A DNA stretch of 5,550 nucleotides from assembly GCA_021778875.1 (NCBI GenBank), contig JAJYBT010000244.1, forward strand, positions 1 to 5,550, given 5' to 3'. The position numbers were made by a program, and so were the translations under genes. The notes beneath the pieces were generated by a model that was not told the origin of the DNA, made no database searches, and saw only the letters and a program-made list of their open reading frames with translations. This DNA comes from Acidobacteriota bacterium (GTDB taxonomy: Bacteria > Acidobacteriota > Terriglobia > Terriglobales > Acidobacteriaceae). Positions 1 to 5,097 of this stretch are shown one piece after another. The number at the start of each line of letters is the position of its first letter. Position 1 is the stretch's first letter.

Positions 1-52
1 CAGCACAACTGCTAGGCGAGCGCAACCCGCTTGTTCCGGTCGCCCGGCTCCT

Positions 53-69
53 GAGCCTCCCGGCTCTTT
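53..69 (+). terminator. Weak terminator-like hairpin
   Basis: GAGCC (53-57), loop TCCC, GGCTC (62-66), followed by TTT, gives a perfect 5-bp GC-rich stem with a 4-nt loop. The T tract is only three bases, so as an intrinsic terminator it is poor. The same GAGCC can also pair with an earlier GGCTC at 46-50, though with only a 2-nt loop. It could end an upstream transcript or be chance in GC-rich sequence. Confidence 0.2.
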
Positions 70-94
70 CCTGCGCGTACCTTCCGCGCTGTGC

Positions 95-100
95 GAGGTG
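95..100 (+). promoter_or_regulatory. Ribosome binding site that sets the first start
   Basis: GAGGTG sits 5 nt before the ATG at 106. An in-frame GTG at 91 would extend the protein by five residues, but that would put this ribosome binding site inside the coding region and leave the GTG with no good upstream site. The ATG at 106 is therefore preferred. Confidence 0.7.
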
Positions 101-105
101 CACTT

Positions 106-354
106 ATGTCCTCTCTCGGCTCTGTATCCGAATTAGCCACCCCTCCCAAGCAAGACGCCCGCGATGCAATCATTGAGCTGATCTACGCCGGCCACGCGCT
201 GGCGAAGCGCATCGGCGCCAGCCCCGACAGGCTGACCGACTGCGTCTGCGGCGTCATCACATCTGAGCCCGAAAACCCAGTCAATCACGCTACCGGCTGC
301 CCGGTCAGCCGCTTTTATGCGGCGGTTGACGCGGTGAGAAAGGCGGCGCTGTGA
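106..354 (+). CDS. Small Cys/His-containing protein of unknown function
   Basis: This 82-residue protein is not recognised. It has a helical N-terminal half (about residues 16-42, containing the stretch DAIIELIYAGHALAKRIG), then a segment with C46, C48, H61 and C65 (pattern C-x-C-x12-H-x3-C), then a short C-terminal helix. The Cys/His spacing could bind a metal such as zinc, but this is inference and three Cys plus one His is not a signature of a named family. The start is the ATG at 106, preceded by GAGGTG at 5-nt spacing. The stop TGA overlaps the ATG of the next gene by one base, so the two are probably translated together. Its place at the head of a phage early gene run suggests a regulatory or accessory role only by position. 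Confidence 0.75.
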   Translation: MSSLGSVSELATPPKQDARDAIIELIYAGHALAKRIGASPDRLTDCVCGVITSEPENPVNHATGCPVSRFYAAVDAVRKAAL

Positions 355-518
355 TGACCAGGCGCGGCCCGAAAACCTACGCTCCCGGATGCGGAAGGCT
401 GATGCCCACGCGGCTCATTGCGCAGCGGCTCGGCGTTTCCGTGCGCACCGTCAACTCCGACCTGTCCCATGCGCTTCAGAAGCTGCGCGCGCGGGCAATC
501 CAAATGGAGGTGCGGTGA
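354..518 (+). CDS. Mini helix-turn-helix protein, sigma-70 region 4-like
   Basis: A 54-residue protein starting MTRRGPKTYA. Residues 20-45 read as a helix-turn-helix: LIAQRLGVS, then VRTVNSDLSHALQKLR. This is the pattern typical of sigma-70 region 4 and LuxR-type recognition helices, with the turn glycine at G27, hydrophobic positions at L21, I22, L26 and V33, and the basic tail KLRARA. It should bind DNA as a small transcription regulator, but with nothing beyond the HTH it would need a partner or dimerise. The ATG overlaps the previous stop by one base, and its own stop overlaps the next ATG by one base. An AAGGCGG-like site lies just upstream. It is too short for many gene callers. A region 4-only protein could act on host RNA polymerase, which is inference. 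Confidence 0.72.
   Translation: MTRRGPKTYAPGCGRLMPTRLIAQRLGVSVRTVNSDLSHALQKLRARAIQMEVR
506..512 (+). promoter_or_regulatory. Strong ribosome binding site inside the HTH gene
   Basis: GGAGGTG lies 5 nt before the ATG at 518 and at the same time encodes the last residues (E, V) of the HTH protein. It decides the start of the next gene; that reading frame is open further upstream, with an ATG at 389, but has no comparable site there and would overlap the HTH gene. Confidence 0.8.
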
Positions 519-901
519 TGGCCAACGAATCCCTCCAATTTCACTTTGACTGCTACGCCCTCTGTGAGCTGCAGTTCAACGAAGACGGCGACCGCCGCGA
601 AGTCGAGTCGGCCAAGCTGCTGGGCTTCTGGCGCTCCGAGGACCATGCCATTCTCGCCGCGCGGGGCCGCGAAACGCTCCTGCGCAGCCAACACAAAGAG
701 CAGTACAAGGCCGTCGATGGACGCTGGCCTGCCTATCCCTGGGACGATCCCGGCTACGCGCCGAACCATTACGAAGTCGTCCCGCTGGCGAGCGTGCGCT
801 TCGACGATCTCGCAGATCTTCAGGACGCAATCGAGGCGGCGGCTCTCGCGCGGTTCAACGGCATCGGCGTCGATGTTGCGGTCGCTGGGGGTGCGCGATG
901 A
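518..901 (+). CDS. Acidic hypothetical protein
   Basis: A 127-residue protein that I do not recognise. It starts MANESLQFHFDCYALCELQF, which looks like a beta strand followed by an acidic turn (NEDGD, 21-25). An aromatic and Pro-rich segment follows at 70-85 (WPAYPWDDPGYAPNHY), then an acidic helix at 95-110 (FDDLADLQDAIEAAAL). By count it has 22 acidic and 13 basic residues, so it is net negative. No signal peptide, membrane segment or catalytic motif is seen. The frame stays open upstream, but the start at 518 has a strong GGAGGTG site at 5 nt and overlaps the previous stop by one base. The stop overlaps the start of the annealing-protein gene by four bases (ATGA), so it is probably co-expressed with the recombination genes. 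Its acidity could suggest DNA mimicry, but nothing else supports that. Confidence 0.78.
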   Translation: MANESLQFHFDCYALCELQFNEDGDRREVESAKLLGFWRSEDHAILAARGRETLLRSQHKEQYKAVDGRWPAYPWDDPGYAPNHYEVVPLASVRFDDLADLQDAIEAAALARFNGIGVDVAVAGGAR

Positions 902-1809
902 GCACAGCTCTGACGATTACCCCCGCCGCTCCCCTTTCCATCACCGAGACGCGCCGCTCCGCCGCGCAGATGATCGCCCAGCGCGCAGCCATCGTCGAGT
1001 GCATGTCCACCGTCATGCGGAAGGACCACGACTACGGCGTGGTGCCTGGCACAGCGAAACCCTCTCTCTACAAGCCCGGCAGCGAAAAGATTCTGGCGAT
1101 GTTCAACCTCGCCGCGCAGCCACAGGTTGAGGACTTGAGCACGCCGGACGCGATCCGCTACCGCGTCACCATCACCATCATTCACACGCCCACGGGGACC
1201 GTGGCCGGTTACGGCGTCGGCGAGGCCAGCTCGGCTGAGTCGAAGTATCAGTGGCGCGCGGCGGTCTGCGATGAAGAGTGGGAGGAAACGCCCGGCGACC
1301 GCAAGCGCCTGAAGTGGAAGAAGGGCTATCAGGGCTCGGCCGCCTCTTCTACGCGGCAGGTGCGCGCAGACATGGAGGACGTTGCCAACACCGTCCTCAA
1401 GATGGCCAAGAAGCGGGCGCAGATCGATGCGGTGCTGACCACGACCGCGGCGAGTGACGTGTTCGCTCAGGACGTGGAGGATCTGGTAGCCGCGGGACTT
1501 GATTTGCAGCCCGACGCGACGGATTTTCCGGCAGAGCAGCCGCTGCCTCAAGAGCTGAAGCGCAAGGCCGATGCTCCGGCACCCCAGCAGCAGCCCGCGC
1601 AGAGCGCAGCGCGCCCGCAGACCGGCGCGGCCACCATCACCGAGGGTCAAGGGAAGGCTTTCTGGGCCAAGGCTATGGCGCGGCTCAATGACTACAAGCA
1701 GATCATGGACTATCTGAAGGCCGTTCATGGCGTTCAGAAGAAAGACTTGATCCTTGCCAGCCGATTCCAGGAAGCGATGGACTGGGCCGAGACGGGGAAG
1801 GTTGACTGA
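898..1809 (+). CDS. Putative Rad52-like single-strand annealing protein
   Basis: A 303-residue protein, probably a phage single-strand annealing recombinase. Residues 43-65 carry the motif DHDYGVVPGT..PSLYKPGSEKI, seen in many uncharacterised phage proteins. Residues 86-112 form a likely beta hairpin ending GYGVGEASSAESK, followed by a long helix at 158-183 with KMAKKRAQIDAVL and the tail TAASDVFAQDVED. The order beta hairpin, G-Y-G-V-x-E with Ser/Lys, then a basic helix with KRAxxDA resembles the Rad52/Sak fold, where a similar GYGVSEG segment precedes an EAVTDGLKRAL helix. This comparison is from memory, not a search. A Pro/Gln/Ala-rich linker (about 205-245) leads to a small helical C-terminal domain (248-300). 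GGGGG at 887-891 lies 6 nt before the ATG. The PD-(D/E)XK nuclease gene follows with a 1-nt overlap, the usual partner for annealing proteins. Other possibilities are a RecT/Erf-type protein or a different DNA-binding protein. Confidence 0.7.
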   Translation: MSTALTITPAAPLSITETRRSAAQMIAQRAAIVECMSTVMRKDHDYGVVPGTAKPSLYKPGSEKILAMFNLAAQPQVEDLSTPDAIRYRVTITIIHTPTGTVAGYGVGEASSAESKYQWRAAVCDEEWEETPGDRKRLKWKKGYQGSAASSTRQVRADMEDVANTVLKMAKKRAQIDAVLTTTAASDVFAQDVEDLVAAGLDLQPDATDFPAEQPLPQELKRKADAPAPQQQPAQSAARPQTGAATITEGQGKAFWAKAMARLNDYKQIMDYLKAVHGVQKKDLILASRFQEAMDWAETGKVD

Positions 1810-2459
1810 TGGCAACTCTCCCCTCGGTTCTCACCGGCGAGGACGTGTTCTTTGAGCATGACGCCCATGCCTACATCGATTCAGACGGCTACACGCAGCG
1901 CATGTCGGTCACGCAGGCAATCAAGATCGCGGGCCTGATTGACTACAGCATGGTCCCTCCCGACGTGCTGGCGAACGCAGCGGCGCGCGGGCGTCTGGTC
2001 CACCAGGCATCGGCAATCCTCGACCGGGGCGGCGATCTCAGCTATTACGAGATTCCGCCCGAGTGCGAGCCGTACATCGAAGCCTACGCGCTCTTCTGCC
2101 GCGAGATGCACTTCGTGGCAAACCCCGAGTGGATTGAGCGGCCAATGATCGTCGAGCTGTTTGGTCACCGTGTAGGCATGACACCGGATGCTGTCGGCTT
2201 GATTGACCGTGTCCCGGTCGTCGTCGAACGCAAGGCAACTTCGGCTGCGCATCCCTCGTGGGCTATTCAGACTGCGGGATACCAGCTCGGGCTTCGCGCC
2301 GCCGGCCTGCAGATCCGCCAACGGCTTGCTGTGCAACTTCTTCGCTCTGGAAAGTACCGGCTCTTCTCGCATGAAGATCAGGGCGACTACGAAACCTTTG
2401 CTGACGCCTACCGGCTCGCCGCCTGGAAGCTGAAGCACAACCTGGCCAAATTGGCCTGA
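1809..2459 (+). CDS. PD-(D/E)XK exonuclease-like protein
   Basis: A 216-residue protein with the motifs of the PD-(D/E)XK nuclease fold in the right order: R60-G61-R62-L63-V64-H65 (the RGxxxH motif of exonuclease V/Cas4/phage types), E116 on a strand, G123-M-T-P-D127 with the metal-binding Asp, E140-R-K142 (the ExK core) and Q154-x3-Y158 (the motif IV QxxxY helix). By family knowledge it should be a two-metal DNA exonuclease that resects double-stranded ends. I see no four-cysteine cluster, so no iron-sulfur site as in Cas4 or AddB. The start ATG overlaps the stop of the annealing-protein gene (TGATG) and has GGGGAAGG 7 nt upstream. The pairing matches lambda Exo/Beta and similar two-component recombination modules. 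The catalytic residues look intact, so it is likely active. The exact subfamily is uncertain. Confidence 0.88.
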   Translation: MATLPSVLTGEDVFFEHDAHAYIDSDGYTQRMSVTQAIKIAGLIDYSMVPPDVLANAAARGRLVHQASAILDRGGDLSYYEIPPECEPYIEAYALFCREMHFVANPEWIERPMIVELFGHRVGMTPDAVGLIDRVPVVVERKATSAAHPSWAIQTAGYQLGLRAAGLQIRQRLAVQLLRSGKYRLFSHEDQGDYETFADAYRLAAWKLKHNLAKLA

Positions 2460-3457
2460 TGGTGAATCTCATGGACATGATTTCTGTTCAGTCTTCTCAA
2501 ATCGCTCAGATCGGCCATGACGGCCAATCTACGCTCCGGGTGCTCTTCCGCCGCGGCGGTCTCTATGAGTACGCCGGTGTCACGTCTGCCGAGTTCGACG
2601 AGCTTCGCGGCGCCGAATCTATTGGCTCTCACTTTGGGCGCTGTATCAAGGGCGTCAAGCCGTTCACGCGCGTCGAGGGCTCGGAGTTTGCGCCGCCTGC
2701 GCCTGTAATCGAAGCGCCCGCGCCCCGAGCGGCGGTCAGCGAACCCGCTCCCGTCGCTCCCGAGCTGGAGAATCAGGAGGTCGAACAGGTGGCACAGAAG
2801 GCAAGTCTTCTGGTGCAGAACGCCATGACCATCAAAGTCATCGACGCGACGACGCAGCACCAGGCGAGTCAGGCGCTGCTGGCGATTACCAATCTTCGGA
2901 GAGAGGTGGCCGACACCTTCCGTCCGATGAAAGAGGCTGCGTTCCGTGCTCACCGGACCATCTGCGAACAGGAGAAGAAGCACGACCAGCCGCTCGCGGA
3001 CGCTGAGCGCGCGGTCAAGACGCAGATCGGCACCTTCGTCGCCGAGCAGCAGCGCCTGGCACGCGAGGCCGAAGAGGCGGCCCGCAAGACTGCGATGGAG
3101 GCGGCTCAGCGCGAGTCCCGCGCGGAAGCCGAGCGGCAGGCGATTGAGGACGCAGTCGCGCTTGAGGCGATTGGCGACACGGAAGGCGCCCAGGCTGTGC
3201 TCGATCATCCGGCTCCTGCGCCAGTGCGCTACGTGGCCCCGGCACCCATCGCTCCACAGGTGGCTCAGGTGCCGGGCGTCGTGACGCGGGAGGATTGGGA
3301 CTTCCGCATCACGGACGAGTCGCTGATTCCCCGCGAGTACCTGCTCGTGAATGAGTCGGCCCTCCGCGCGCTCGGGAAAAACACCAAGGGCAAAGCAAAG
3401 GTCGCCGGCGTCGAGTTCTACCCGAAGCAGATCGTCGCCGCCAGCCGGCGCGGCTGA
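2459..3457 (+). CDS. KTSC-domain/coiled-coil fusion protein
   Basis: A 332-residue three-part protein. Residues 8-73 match the KTSC domain (lysyl-tRNA synthetase C-terminal type), a short predicted nucleic-acid-binding module: SSQIAQIGHDGQ, then LRVLFRRGGLYEYAGV, then SIGSHFGRCIKGVKPFTRV. A Pro/Ala-rich linker (75-103) leads to a long charged helical region, likely coiled coil (105-240, with EQQRLAREAEEAARK). A second Pro/Ala linker (250-272) precedes a compact C-terminal part (278-331) with DWDFRITDESLIPREYL and GVEFYPKQIV, a tail I associate with phage coiled-coil proteins near recombinases. KTSC proteins in phages are usually stand-alone at about 70 residues, so the fusion is unusual. The ATG at 2459 overlaps the nuclease stop but has no good ribosome site; the ATG at 2471 has GGTGA 5 nt before it. 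Function unknown; by position it may scaffold the recombination proteins. Confidence 0.8.
   Translation: MVNLMDMISVQSSQIAQIGHDGQSTLRVLFRRGGLYEYAGVTSAEFDELRGAESIGSHFGRCIKGVKPFTRVEGSEFAPPAPVIEAPAPRAAVSEPAPVAPELENQEVEQVAQKASLLVQNAMTIKVIDATTQHQASQALLAITNLRREVADTFRPMKEAAFRAHRTICEQEKKHDQPLADAERAVKTQIGTFVAEQQRLAREAEEAARKTAMEAAQRESRAEAERQAIEDAVALEAIGDTEGAQAVLDHPAPAPVRYVAPAPIAPQVAQVPGVVTREDWDFRITDESLIPREYLLVNESALRALGKNTKGKAKVAGVEFYPKQIVAASRRG
2461..2465 (+). promoter_or_regulatory. Possible ribosome site for an alternative start
   Basis: GGTGA lies 5 nt before an in-frame ATG at 2471, four codons into the KTSC-fusion gene. Upstream of the ATG at 2459 the sequence (CTGGCCAAATTGGCC) has no Shine-Dalgarno match, unlike most junctions in the window. 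Either translation re-initiates at 2459 after the overlapping stop, or the real start is 2471. The KTSC domain is complete with either start. Confidence 0.35.
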
Positions 3458-3555
3458 TTCAACAGTGGTCACGCGCGAAATAAGCACGGCTCAATACGCG
3501 CGGGGTGCATGGACACACCCTCTCCAGGCCATAGCCGAACAATTCGAGGGCAACG
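3458..3555 (+). other. 98-bp intergenic gap between the two gene blocks
   Basis: This is the only substantial gap between genes after position 105. The 7-mer ACGCGCG occurs twice (3471-3477 and 3496-3502, 25 bp apart); because CGCGCG is self-complementary the copies could also form a 6-bp stem with a 19-nt loop. I looked for -35/-10 promoter pairs and saw only weak matches (for example AAATAA near 3478). GAGGG at 3546-3550 is the ribosome site of the next gene. The gap may hold a promoter or operator for the second block, but no element is certain. Confidence 0.4.
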
Positions 3556-3774
3556 ATGGAAGAGCAATTTGTAACGGGAGTCCTGGAGCAATCGTTCCTG
3601 GAGCGGCGTTTCGGTTTCATCAAGGCGGCAGACGGCACGAAGATATTCCTCCACCAGAAGGCGATCAAGAACGGCCACTCGATTCCGCCTGTCGGCACGC
3701 GCATGAAGTTCTTCATCGCGCCGCCTCACAAAGAGGGCCAGTGTCTGCGGGCTGTCAACGCGGAGGTGCTGTGA
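3556..3774 (+). CDS. Small cold-shock-domain-like protein
   Basis: A 72-residue protein that fits one cold-shock domain (OB fold), which binds single-stranded RNA or DNA. Visible parts are strand 1, TGVLEQSF (7-14); RNP1-like RRFGFI (17-22), where the family usually has KGFGFI; DGTKIFLHQKAI (26-37) with RNP2-like IFLH; and a final strand CLRAVNAEV (63-71) that corresponds to the family's QAxNV segment. The conserved Trp of strand 1 (KWFN) is missing, so it is divergent from host Csp proteins. The length agrees with Csp proteins (about 65-70 residues). The start ATG has GAGGG 5 nt upstream and opens the second block after the 98-bp gap. The stop overlaps the next ATG by one base. A role as RNA chaperone or single-strand-binding factor in the phage cycle is inference. 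Confidence 0.82.
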   Translation: MEEQFVTGVLEQSFLERRFGFIKAADGTKIFLHQKAIKNGHSIPPVGTRMKFFIAPPHKEGQCLRAVNAEVL

Positions 3775-4013
3775 TGGCCGCATGGAATCACTTCATCATG
3801 GTGCTGGGTTATCTCTACCTGCTCAGTGTCGTCTACATCGCTCCTTTTGCGGTGCGGTTCCTGGCTGAGGAATGGCGCAGCCGGCGCATCATTGAGCGCG
3901 CTGCCGCTGCGCACGCGGAAGGTGCTGCGACGCGCGCCTCGGAAGTGGACGAGCTGGAGGCGCTCTACCGGCTGGAGCAGGAGCGCGCCAGCGGGAAGGC
4001 GGCGAAGCTATGA
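3774..4013 (+). CDS. Small single-span membrane protein with charged tail
   Basis: A 79-residue protein with one hydrophobic segment at about 6-30 (HFIMVLGYLYLLSVVYIAPF and on), followed by a basic stretch EEWRSRRIIER (32-42) and a charged helical tail rich in Ala, Glu and Arg (43-79). The basic flank after the segment suggests a cytoplasmic C-terminus. The reading frame is open far upstream, but the start at 3774 is set by GGAGGTG at 3762-3768 (5-nt spacing) and a 1-nt overlap with the cold-shock gene stop. It overlaps the next small membrane protein gene by 4 nt, so the two may act as a pair. No family recognised. Membrane proteins in phage early regions include superinfection-exclusion and host-inhibition factors, but nothing here decides. 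Confidence 0.78.
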   Translation: MAAWNHFIMVLGYLYLLSVVYIAPFAVRFLAEEWRSRRIIERAAAAHAEGAATRASEVDELEALYRLEQERASGKAAKL

Positions 4014-4165
4014 AGGCACTTGCGGGAATCGCCGGGGTCTCGGCGCTGCTGGTGACGTGGTACTTGCGTGAGCGGATGGCGGCGGGGACACTGAGCCTGC
4101 CGGACGTGGGCATTGGAGTTGTGATTGGACTGATTGCGGCGGTGTTGCTGCGGGCGGTGAGCTAA
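4010..4165 (+). CDS. Tiny two-span membrane protein
   Basis: A 51-residue protein with two hydrophobic segments: residues 3-18 (ALAGIAGVSALLVTWY) and 33-50 (VGIGVVIGLIAAVLLRAV). They are joined by a short charged turn, LRERMAAGT (19-27). The start ATG overlaps the preceding stop by 4 nt (ATGA), with GGGAAGG about 10 nt upstream, and the TAA stop overlaps the next ATG by one base. The position in the overlapping series and the clear membrane pattern argue that it is real despite its length. Two-span proteins of this size include holins, but there is no endolysin nearby, so that label is not justified. Function unknown. Confidence 0.65.
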   Translation: MKALAGIAGVSALLVTWYLRERMAAGTLSLPDVGIGVVIGLIAAVLLRAVS

Positions 4166-4572
4166 TGCTACCACCCAAGCAAATTCTTCTCTGGGCTGAG
4201 CGCGAAGAGTACGCCGGACTGTTGGCCTTCGTCCTCAACACGCATCACGAGTGGAGCGTCACGAAGGCCGCGAACGACCGGCAATTCCAGGCGCTGCTCT
4301 CGCGGAAGTGGGATCTGGTCATCGTGCCGCACGCGGTCTCGCCGAAGCGCACGGAGAATAAGGCGGCTCTTGTGCGGCGCGCTACCGACTGCCCCATCCT
4401 GGTCCTGACCTGCGAGGAAGGCTATCCCGCGCCGTGGCCGGTAGGGGCGGCGGCCGTGCTGCCCTGGGGGACGAGCAACGCGGAGATTCTGGAGCGGGTG
4501 CGAATCCTGCTTCACCGCAAGCGCGGGCCAAAGAAGCACACGAAGCGCGCGGCCCTTGCGGAGGTTGCATAG
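4165..4572 (+). CDS. Receiver-like protein without phospho-acceptor Asp
   Basis: A 135-residue protein with the alternating strand-helix pattern of a CheY-like receiver. Strand 1 is QILLWAE (6-12), where receivers have the acidic DD pair. Helix 1 is EEYAGLLAFVLN (14-25). Strand 3 is WDLVIVPH (49-56), where the phospho-acceptor Asp is replaced by P55. Strand 4 is CPILVLT (76-82) with the conserved Thr kept at 82. GAAAVLPWG (94-102) sits where receivers have the Lys-Pro pair, and W101 replaces the Lys. The last helix (NAEILERVRILLHRK) ends in a very basic tail, RGPKKHTKR. With both the Asp and the Lys gone it should not be phosphorylated, so it would be a pseudo-receiver, perhaps binding a protein partner or nucleic acid through its tail. 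The assignment is by pattern. It starts at a 1-nt overlap with the previous stop; GGTGAG lies 3 nt upstream. Confidence 0.72.
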   Translation: MLPPKQILLWAEREEYAGLLAFVLNTHHEWSVTKAANDRQFQALLSRKWDLVIVPHAVSPKRTENKAALVRRATDCPILVLTCEEGYPAPWPVGAAAVLPWGTSNAEILERVRILLHRKRGPKKHTKRAALAEVA

Positions 4573-5097
4573 ATGGCACTCCGGGCGGTTCCCGATCATC
4601 CTAAATTTTCGCAACTGAAGGCGCGGCTGAGGCAGCCGAAGGGCGCGGTGCTTGGATGGCTTGAGTCTATCTGGCACTTCGCCGGACGCTTCACGCCCCA
4701 GGGAAACATCGGCAAATATACCGACGAAGCAATCGAAGCATGGGTCGAGTGGGACGGCAAGCCGGGTGATCTGATTTCAGCGCTTCTCTGGTCGGGTTGG
4801 CTGATTGAATCGCCGGTGCACCGATTGACCGCGTGGCGCTGGCAATATTTCAGCGGCCTCACGAATCGGGGCAGGAGGCAAGCCGCGATTCGCGGGGCGG
4901 GTGGCGAGGCTTCGCACGAACTCAGACGGCGCGTTTATGAACGCGACGGACGGAGATGCAAACAATGCGGAGGCGTGGATGATCTCACGCTAGACCACAT
5001 CGTCCCCGTATCGCGCTTTGGCATGACGAGCGAGGACAACCTGCAAACACTTTGCCGGCGGTGCAATTCAGCGAAGGGAGACAGGACAATTCAGTGA
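4573..5097 (+). CDS. Replication-type N-terminal domain fused to HNH nuclease
   Basis: A 174-residue protein in two parts. Residues 8-90 (DHPKFSQLKARL, then GWLESIWHFAGRFTPQGNIGKY, then LISALLWSGWL) match the N-terminal domain found in phage replication organiser-like proteins, probably a winged helix. Residues 115-172 are an HNH endonuclease domain: C129-x2-C132, LDHIVP with H142, NLQTLC with N156, and C161-x2-C164-N165-S-A-K168. The paired CxxC sites should bind a structural zinc and H142 is the general base. It abuts the TAG of the previous gene and has GGAGG 8 nt upstream. The next gene begins with the same N-terminal domain, so this looks like a duplicated replication gene whose C-terminus was replaced by an HNH domain, or an HNH homing-type insertion beside a replication gene. 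Both domain calls are clear; the combined function is not known. Confidence 0.85.
   Translation: MALRAVPDHPKFSQLKARLRQPKGAVLGWLESIWHFAGRFTPQGNIGKYTDEAIEAWVEWDGKPGDLISALLWSGWLIESPVHRLTAWRWQYFSGLTNRGRRQAAIRGAGGEASHELRRRVYERDGRRCKQCGGVDDLTLDHIVPVSRFGMTSEDNLQTLCRRCNSAKGDRTIQ

Larger units (their letters stand above)
1..105. other. Left-edge leader without a supported gene
   Basis: No convincing gene is visible here. Frame 1 meets a TAG at 13-15, which could be the end of an upstream gene. The other two forward frames stay open from the window edge past position 105, but their translations look unlike protein (Pro/Arg/Cys-rich, no motif). An 8-bp direct repeat CCCGGCTC occurs at 43-50 and 59-66, with a GAGCC complement between the copies that can pair with either one. 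I found no convincing -35/-10 pair, so the promoter of the downstream gene run is either upstream of the window or not of a form I can recognise. Confidence 0.4.

Noticed and set aside
546..1130. 194-codon forward frame across the acidic orphan and the annealing-protein gene
   Set aside because: Ser/Arg/Thr-rich out-of-frame translation overlapping two coupled genes; no ribosome site or domain.
820..1815. Long antisense open frame (331 codons) opposite the annealing-protein gene
   Set aside because: It mirrors a well-supported + strand gene, has Arg/Leu/Gly/His-rich content without motifs, and is explained by GC-rich codon bias removing stops from the complementary frame.
2408..3487. Long antisense open frame (359 codons) opposite the KTSC-fusion gene
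   Set aside because: The + strand product has a recognisable KTSC domain and coiled coil; the antisense product is low complexity (Arg/Leu-rich), and its start has no supporting context or neighbours on that strand.
3458..3555. Sigma-70 promoter in the intergenic gap
   Set aside because: Candidate -10 boxes (AAATAA, CAATAC) lack a matching -35 at 16-18 bp, so I do not call a promoter.
3351..3773. Upstream extension of the frame that encodes the small membrane protein
   Set aside because: It would overlap the end of the KTSC-fusion gene and all of the cold-shock gene in another frame. The ATG at 3774 with GGAGGTG upstream explains the real gene.
4010..4165. Holin
   Set aside because: Size and two membrane spans would fit, but no endolysin or spanin gene is near and the context is replication/recombination.
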